DNA from: Pseudomonas pohangensis
Lineage (GTDB): Bacteria > Pseudomonadota > Gammaproteobacteria > Pseudomonadales > Pseudomonadaceae
Direction of reading: 5' to 3'
Assembly (NCBI RefSeq): GCF_900105995.1
Contig: NZ_LT629785.1
Coordinates: 2,852,001 to 2,916,000 of the forward strand
DNA length: 64,000 bases
Numbering within the stretch: the first letter of the stretch is position 1; each line of letters begins with the position of its first letter. The notes beneath the pieces were generated by a model that worked only from the letters and a program-made list of their open reading frames with translations, was not told the origin of the DNA and ran no database searches. Below, one piece after another: positions 59,162 to 64,000 of this stretch. The translations under genes and the position numbers were made by a program.

Positions 59162-59740
59162 ATGCCACTGCCTGAATTGCATACTGCACGCCTGCACCTG
59201 CGCAACTGGCAGCCTGCCGACCTGCCGCGCTTCGCCGTGCTGAACGACGATGCGCAAGTCATGCAGTATTTCCCCGGGCGGTTTGACCGCGAGCAAAGTG
59301 ACGCGCTGGCCGCCCGCATCCAGCGCCACATCGAACAGAACGGCTTTGGCGTCTGGGTACTGGAGCGCCATGAGCAACCCGGACTGATCGGCATTCTCGG
59401 CTTGCAGCAGGTGCAGTTCGATTCGGCCTTCACCCCGGCCGTGGAAATCGCCTGGCGCCTGCTGCCCGCCTTCTGGCATCAGGGGCTGGCAACCGAGGCC
59501 GCACAGGCGGCATTGCGCTTTGCCTTCGAGCAGCTGGCACTGCCACAGGTACTGGCCTTCACCGTTCCGGCCAACCTGCCTTCGCAAGCGCTGATGCAAC
59601 GGCTGGGCATGCAGCGTGATCCCGCCGAGGATTTCCTGCATCCACTGCTGCCAAAAAATCACCCGCTACGCCCGCATCTACTGTATCGCCTGGAGCAGGC
59701 CAGATGGTTGCGATTACAGCAGGCCGCCGGGCGGCAATAG
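59162..59740 (+). CDS. GNAT family N-acetyltransferase (RimJ/RimL-like)
   Basis: A 192-residue protein of the RimJ/RimL-like branch. The N-terminal ELHTARLHLRNWQPADLPRF, the mid-protein VEIAWRLLPAFWHQGLATEA acetyl-CoA loop (HQGLATEA) and the ALMQRLGMQRDPAEDF helix are characteristic. The start at 59162 (MPLPELHTARLHLR) has GGA 7 bases upstream. The substrate could be a protein N-terminus or a small amine; not assignable. Confidence 0.86.
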   Translation: MPLPELHTARLHLRNWQPADLPRFAVLNDDAQVMQYFPGRFDREQSDALAARIQRHIEQNGFGVWVLERHEQPGLIGILGLQQVQFDSAFTPAVEIAWRLLPAFWHQGLATEAAQAALRFAFEQLALPQVLAFTVPANLPSQALMQRLGMQRDPAEDFLHPLLPKNHPLRPHLLYRLEQARWLRLQQAAGRQ

Positions 59741-59889
59741 GTCAGGACTCGACCTCGGTTGCACCTGCTTGCCGACAAGTCCGGGCAAAGTCTTTAACAT
59801 TCCACCTCCGGACCATCAGCGACGGATAACAAGATCCGCGCGCAGGCAGCCTTTTTGCTGCTTTGCACCCAGACCAATCAGGAGTTTTG

Positions 59890-60759
59890 ATGAGCAAAGT
59901 ACTCGACCAGCTGGTCTCCCTGTTGAATATGGAGGCCATCGAAGAGGACCTGTTCCGCGGTGCCAGCCAGGACCTCGGCTTTCGCCAGCTGTTCGGTGGC
60001 CAGGTGCTGGGGCAATCGCTGTCTGCCGCCAGCCAGACGGTTGGCGGCGGGCGCCTGGTGCACTCGCTGCACGGCTACTTTCTGCGCCCCGGTGATGCCG
60101 GCCTGCCGATCGTCTATCAGGTCGAGCGGGTCCGCGATGGCGGCAGTTTCAGCACCCGCCGGGTTACCGCCATCCAGAAGGGCAAGACCATCTTCACCTG
60201 CGCAGCTTCGTTCCAGGGGGTCGAGGAAGGCTTCCAGCACCAGCTGCAAATGCCCGATGTGCAAGGCCCGGATTCGCTGAAATCGGAAACCGAACTGGCG
60301 CGCATGGTCGCCGACAAACTGCCCGAACGCATGCGTGAGCGGGCCGTCAGCGACAAGCCGATCGACATCCGTCCGGTCAGCCGCAACAACCCGTTCGACC
60401 CCAAGCCGGCCGAACCGGTCAAGCATGTGTGGTTTCGCGCCGACGGTGAACTGCCGGACAACCCGGCACTGCACCAGTACCTGCTGGCCTATGCGTCCGA
60501 TTTCGGCCTGTTGACCACCTCGATGCTGCCCCATGGCGTGTCGGTGTGGCAGAAATTCATGCAGGTCGCCAGCCTCGACCATGCCATCTGGTTTCACCAG
60601 CCGCTGCGCATGGATGAGTGGTTGCTGTACTCCATGGACAGCCCCTGGGCCGGCAATGCGCGCGGCTTTTCACGGGCCAGTATTTTCAATCAGGCCGGCG
60701 AACTGGTGGCCTCGGTGGCCCAGGAAGGGCTGATCCGTCTGCGCGAAGACTTGCGGTGA
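59890..60759 (+). CDS. tesB: Acyl-CoA thioesterase II
   Basis: Hydrolyses medium- and long-chain acyl-CoA to free acid and CoA. The 289-residue product is a double hotdog protein starting at 59890 with AGGAG 6 bases upstream. N-terminal FRQLFGGQVLGQSLSAA, mid-protein HVWFRADGELP and C-terminal SLDHAIWFHQPLRMDEWLLY with MDSPWAGNARGF match E. coli TesB, including the catalytic Asp/Gln/Thr region. Its stop codon overlaps the start of the HAD gene. Confidence 0.95.
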   Translation: MSKVLDQLVSLLNMEAIEEDLFRGASQDLGFRQLFGGQVLGQSLSAASQTVGGGRLVHSLHGYFLRPGDAGLPIVYQVERVRDGGSFSTRRVTAIQKGKTIFTCAASFQGVEEGFQHQLQMPDVQGPDSLKSETELARMVADKLPERMRERAVSDKPIDIRPVSRNNPFDPKPAEPVKHVWFRADGELPDNPALHQYLLAYASDFGLLTTSMLPHGVSVWQKFMQVASLDHAIWFHQPLRMDEWLLYSMDSPWAGNARGFSRASIFNQAGELVASVAQEGLIRLREDLR

Positions 60760-61400
60760 AAATCCGCAGTCAGCTGGCGGCTGCGCGTCACTGGGTATTT
60801 GATCTGGATGGCACACTGACGCTGGCCATGCATGATTTCGCCGCCATCCGCCGGGCGCTGGAGATCCCCGCCGAAGACGACATCCTGCAGCATCTGGCCG
60901 CGCTCCCAGAAGCCGCTGCCGCCGCCAAGCACGCCTGGCTGCTGGCCCATGAGCGACAACTGGCACAAGCCGCACAGCCGGCACCCGGCGCGCAGCAACT
61001 GGTGCGCAGCCTGGCTGAACGCGGTTGCCAGCTGGCTATCCTGACCCGCAATGCGCGGCCACTGGCGCAGCTCACGCTGGACACCATCGGTCTGGGCGAC
61101 TGCTTTGCGGCCGCGGACATCATCGGCCGGGACGAGGCGCCACCCAAGCCCGACCCTGCCGGTCTGCTGTGCATTGCCAGGGCCTGGCAAGTGCCGCCGA
61201 CGGCACTGGTCATGGTCGGTGATTACTGTTTCGACCTTGAGTGCGCGCGTGCAGCCGGTGCCACCAGCGTGCTGGTCAACCTGCCGGACAATCCCTGGCC
61301 GCAACTGGCCGACCTGTTTGCCCGTGACTGCCATGAACTGCTTGGCCAGCTGTCTGCGCCAGGCCAACCCGGCTCAGATCTGCCGGCGCCACTGCGGTAG
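60756..61400 (+). CDS. HAD family hydrolase (phosphatase)
   Basis: A 214-residue haloacid dehalogenase-type phosphatase. The start is a GTG at 60756 overlapping the tesB stop by 4 bases (GTGA). The nucleophile motif is HWVFDLDGTLT (motif I, Asp near 16), with motif II LAILTRNAR, the KPDPAGLL lysine and motif III MVGDYCFDLECARAAG. An alpha-helical C1 cap sits between motifs I and II, as in Gph-like phosphatases. The substrate is unknown. Coupling to tesB is by overlap only. Confidence 0.88.
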   Translation: MKIRSQLAAARHWVFDLDGTLTLAMHDFAAIRRALEIPAEDDILQHLAALPEAAAAAKHAWLLAHERQLAQAAQPAPGAQQLVRSLAERGCQLAILTRNARPLAQLTLDTIGLGDCFAAADIIGRDEAPPKPDPAGLLCIARAWQVPPTALVMVGDYCFDLECARAAGATSVLVNLPDNPWPQLADLFARDCHELLGQLSAPGQPGSDLPAPLR

Positions 61401-62255
61401 GGTAATCAGCAGCACCGCCAGCACAATCACCGCCATCGCCAGCCACTCTTCGTGACCGATCTGTTCACCGGCAAAGCTGATCCCCAGCAGCACCGCCACC
61501 GGTGGATTGACGTAGGCATAACTGGTGGCCGCCGCCGGGCGTACGGTTTTCAGCAGATACAGGTAGGCGCTGAACGCAATGATCGAACCGAACAGCACCA
61601 GATAACCCAGCGCCGCCCAGCCCGCCAGGCTCGGCATATGCTGCAGCCGCTCACCACTGAACAGGCTGGCGAGCAACAGCACACTACCGCCCACCAGCAT
61701 TTGCGCCGCAGTGTTCATGGCCCCCGCGGGCAATGCCAGACGCTTGCTCCACATCGAACCGAAGGCCCAGGTAGCCGCCGCAAACAGCACCAGCAGGGCG
61801 CCTTGCGGACTGCCTTGCAGGTTCGAGCCGGCATTGAGCAGCACAATGCCGAGCAAACCGAGGAGGATTCCACACCACTCCAGACGGGTATTGCGCTCGC
61901 CCCAGAGCAGGCCGAACAGCAAGGCGAACAACGGCACCGTGGCGATTGCCAGTGCCGCTACACCGGAGGCCACGCCGCGGTGCTCGGCCACGGTCACACC
62001 GCCATTGCCGCAAGCCAGCAGCAGCACGCCGAGCAGGCCGGCATTGCGCCACTGCAGCCAACCCGGCGAGGTCACGCCACGCCGGCGCAACCAGACAAAC
62101 AGGATGCTCCCGGCCAGCAGAAAGCGCAGACCGGCCATCAACAGGGGCGGCCAGGATTCCACACCAATGCGGATCGCCAGATAGGTCGATCCCCAGATCA
62201 GATAGAGCGCCAGAAAGGCCCCGATCAGCAACAGCGGCAAGCGACGGACAGACAT
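61374..62255 (-). CDS. EamA/DMT family transporter (YedA-like)
   Basis: A drug/metabolite transporter of 293 residues with ten predicted helices in two EamA repeats. YIWGSTYLAIRIGVESWPPLLMAG-type residues in helix 1 (core IWGSTYLAI) and the TSYAYVNPPVAVLLG stretch before helix 9 are typical of YedA-like exporters. The start at 62255 (MSVRRLPLLLIG) is used; a TTG six codons upstream is possible. Its 3' end overlaps the convergent HAD gene by 27 bases. Confidence 0.9.
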   Translation of the reverse strand: MSVRRLPLLLIGAFLALYLIWGSTYLAIRIGVESWPPLLMAGLRFLLAGSILFVWLRRRGVTSPGWLQWRNAGLLGVLLLACGNGGVTVAEHRGVASGVAALAIATVPLFALLFGLLWGERNTRLEWCGILLGLLGIVLLNAGSNLQGSPQGALLVLFAAATWAFGSMWSKRLALPAGAMNTAAQMLVGGSVLLLASLFSGERLQHMPSLAGWAALGYLVLFGSIIAFSAYLYLLKTVRPAAATSYAYVNPPVAVLLGISFAGEQIGHEEWLAMAVIVLAVLLITLPQWRRQI

Positions 62256-62288
62256 GCAGTTATCTTCAGACAATGAAAGTGACGCAGC

Positions 62289-62768
62289 TTAACTGCGCAA
62301 CAGTAAACCAGCCTCGATCGGGCAGAATCTGTCCGTGGCGCGGATCAGCGATTGCGCAGTGAGGCCGGGCACGCCATAAACGGTGGTCTGCACCGCATTG
62401 ACCTGGCGAATCCGCTGCAGCAGCAGGTCGAAATCGCCATCGCCGGAGGCCAGCACCACCCGATCAACCCGCGGCGCGGCATCCAGTACATCGATGGTGA
62501 TACCGACATCCCAGTCGCCCTTGGCCGAGCCGTCGCTGCGCTGGATATAGGGCTTGAGCTTCACCTCGAAGCCGAGTTTGCGCAGAATCTGCTGGAACTG
62601 CTGCTGGCGCGCATCGCCCCGATCAATCGCGTAGGCATAGGCCTCGACAATCTCGCCCTGGGCTGCCAGTTCCGCCCACAGCGCGGCATAGTTGAAATGG
62701 CAGGCATAGCCCTGCCGCACGGTGTAGTAGAGGTTTTGCACATCGGCAAACAGGGCAATCCGGCTCAC
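62289..62768 (-). CDS. NYN domain protein (LabA-like putative RNase)
   Basis: A 159-residue PIN-like NYN domain protein. The acidic metal-site residues are visible in ALFADVQNLYY (about 5-15), DWDVGITIDVLDA and VVLASGDGDFDLLL, the arrangement seen in LabA/NYN proteins predicted to be ribonucleases. The start is a GTG at 62768 giving MSRIALFADVQN; the longer open frame has no family match. The cellular target is unknown. Confidence 0.87.
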   Translation of the reverse strand: MSRIALFADVQNLYYTVRQGYACHFNYAALWAELAAQGEIVEAYAYAIDRGDARQQQFQQILRKLGFEVKLKPYIQRSDGSAKGDWDVGITIDVLDAAPRVDRVVLASGDGDFDLLLQRIRQVNAVQTTVYGVPGLTAQSLIRATDRFCPIEAGLLLRS

Positions 62769-62906
62769 AAGCTCGCTCACTGGCGCTAAACAGCGGGCAG
62801 TATGCACCAGCACGGGCCACATCAGGCTTTCATCGCTGCGCAAGCCTGCTACATTGGCCCGCCACGGCCCTGCCACTTGCTCCGCTCAACTGCCCACAGA
62901 CTGACC

Positions 62907-63590
62907 ATGCCGACCATCAATCCATACAGCGTCCTGCTCGAATCCTGGTACTTCTTCCGCCATAACCTGCGCAGCATCGCCGTGCTCTGCCTGCCCTGGC
63001 TGCTGCTCGAGGGGCTGGCACGGCAGCTGGCTGAAGCCCAGGTTAGCGGCCTGGCGCCGGAAGCCCGTGAGCTGCTGGTCACGCTGCTGTTCTATCCACT
63101 CTACAGTGCGGCACTGATCCTGTTTCTCGATGCGCGCAGCCATAACCGCGAAGTATCCACGGGCCAGCTCTGGCGCCAGGCCCTGCTGATCTGGCCGCGC
63201 TTTGCCGTGCTGGCCGGGTTGAGCACGCTATTGATCATTCTCGGCACTTCGCTGCTGATCCTGCCCGGACTCTGGGTGATGCTGCGCCTGCTGTTTGCCG
63301 AATACCTGCTGGCACTCGGTGGCCTTTCGCCGCTGGCAGCCATGCGCGAAAGCTTTCGACTGAGCAGTGGTTACTTCTGGTTGTGCGCGGCCTGCATTTT
63401 CAGCGTGATGCCACTGTTGTGGCTGCTCGACTGGTGGACGTTCCAGCAACTCGGCGAGCAGCCCGATGCCATGGCAGCAATCCTGCTGGATGCCGGCAAC
63501 GGATTCCTGCAACTGTTTGTCAGCGTGATTGGCTACCGGCTGTTCATGCTGCGCACGGCAAAAGCCAGCGCGCCGGAGTCAGCGGTGTGA
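62907..63590 (+). CDS. YciC-like (UPF0259) integral membrane protein
   Basis: A 227-residue membrane protein with about six hydrophobic segments, including SIAVLCLPWLLLEGLA, LLVTLLFYPLYSAALILFL and LIILGTSLLILPGLWVMLRLLFAEYLL. The ILPGLWVMLRL..AEY..AL stretch resembles the YciC/UPF0259 family. Function is unknown. Divergent from the NYN gene; its 3' end overlaps the convergent SDR gene by 12 bases. Confidence 0.7.
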   Translation: MPTINPYSVLLESWYFFRHNLRSIAVLCLPWLLLEGLARQLAEAQVSGLAPEARELLVTLLFYPLYSAALILFLDARSHNREVSTGQLWRQALLIWPRFAVLAGLSTLLIILGTSLLILPGLWVMLRLLFAEYLLALGGLSPLAAMRESFRLSSGYFWLCAACIFSVMPLLWLLDWWTFQQLGEQPDAMAAILLDAGNGFLQLFVSVIGYRLFMLRTAKASAPESAV

Positions 63591-64000
63591 AGCACTGCGC
63601 TTGACGCCCGACATGCGTGGCAGCAACACGCGCTCGAACAGGCGCGGGAAATAGCGCGCCAGCAGGCGCGCACGCCAGTCCACATTCGACATCACCAGCA
63701 GGCGCTTGCGCTTGAGCGCTGCATGGTAGATCGCCTCGGCGACATCCTGTGCCGAGGCCACCCGCCCCATCGCCAGCGGCGGCTGGGCGGATATGGCGGC
63801 ATCGCCGATCAGGGCATTCTTGCGCAGGTCGGTCGCGGTGAAACCCGGACACACCAGCATCACCCCCACCCCGGAGCCCTTGAGCTCGCAGCGCAGCGTT
63901 TCGAACAGTCCGTGCAGGGCGTGCTTGCTGGCGTTGTAGGCGCTGCGATAGAGCAGCGGCGAAAAGCCCGACAGCGAACTCATGACGATAATCTGGCCAT
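63579..64000 (-). CDS. Short-chain dehydrogenase/reductase, partial
   Basis: The C-terminal ~140 residues of a minus-strand SDR that continues beyond the right edge; the N-terminal Rossmann motif is outside the window. The visible part has the strand and catalytic Ser of IIVMSSLSGFSP, the active-site YNASKHAL (YxxxK) and the PGFTATDL segment after it. A basic C-terminal tail (RKRLL, RARLLARYFPRLFERVL) follows, typical of SDRs similar to DltE/YqjQ-like proteins. The substrate cannot be inferred. Confidence 0.85.
   Translation of the reverse strand, partial: GQIIVMSSLSGFSPLLYRSAYNASKHALHGLFETLRCELKGSGVGVMLVCPGFTATDLRKNALIGDAAISAQPPLAMGRVASAQDVAEAIYHAALKRKRLLVMSNVDWRARLLARYFPRLFERVLLPRMSGVKRSASHR

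Overview
The window is a GC-rich gammaproteobacterial chromosome segment from the family Pseudomonadaceae (Pseudomonas or a close relative). The main support is gene order. Positions about 1,450-33,750 follow the Pseudomonas aeruginosa block dnaB-rplI-rpsR-rpsF-rlmB-rnr-tRNA-Leu-purA-hisZ-hflC/K/X-hfq-miaA-mutL-amidase-tsaE-nnrD-queG-orn-rsgA-rhdA-psd-fimW-fimX-serB almost gene for gene. Pseudomonas-type REP repeats (47,503-47,590 and 53,699-53,720) agree. No species is assigned.

Layout. (1) 1-1,400: an 11-codon 5' fragment of a minus-strand gene, then xseB-ispA, ending at a bidirectional terminator. (2) 1,450-8,691: minus-strand dnaB, the ribosomal operon rpsF-rpsR-DUF2232-rplI, and rlmB-rnr. 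A tRNA-Leu(CAG) lies on the plus strand at 8,896. (3) 9,111-22,009: minus-strand purA-hisZ, hflK-hflC, hfq-hflX and the miaA/mutL/amidase/tsaE/nnrD chain, covering RNA modification, membrane quality control, mismatch repair and cell-wall hydrolysis. (4) 22,071-33,747: queG, orn, rsgA, rhdA, psd, the c-di-GMP/type IV pilus pair fimW-fimX, serB and a membrane sensor-like gene. The flagellar stator genes motAB that sit between rsgA and the rhodanese gene in P. aeruginosa are absent.

(5) From 33,750 the synteny ends and the content is accessory: an outer-membrane barrel protein, a DAPG-hydrolase-like protein, a phasin-like protein, and a small AT-rich island (about 36,360-37,130) with a truncated ORF and a lipoprotein. 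(6) 37,174-40,131: rlmG and an acyl-CoA synthetase. (7) 40,311-47,449: a metabolic cassette with a TRAP transporter (dctQ-dctM-dctP) divergent from a glutamine-synthetase-like ligase, an aldehyde dehydrogenase and an iron-dependent alcohol dehydrogenase. The enzyme set fits assimilation of an amino alcohol or amine by gamma-glutamylation followed by two oxidations. This is the best candidate here for an under-described system.

(8) 47,647-49,082: a divergent MerR regulator / cation efflux / DUF3703 module with a readable MerR-type promoter. (9) 49,190-64,000: mixed housekeeping genes (MFS exporter, DJ-1 family, AzgA-type purine permease, trmA, GST, DEAD-box helicase, acetyltransferases, flavoprotein, tesB, HAD phosphatase, EamA exporter, NYN-domain protein), ending in a truncated short-chain dehydrogenase. 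No CRISPR array, intact insertion sequence, rRNA or prophage was seen.
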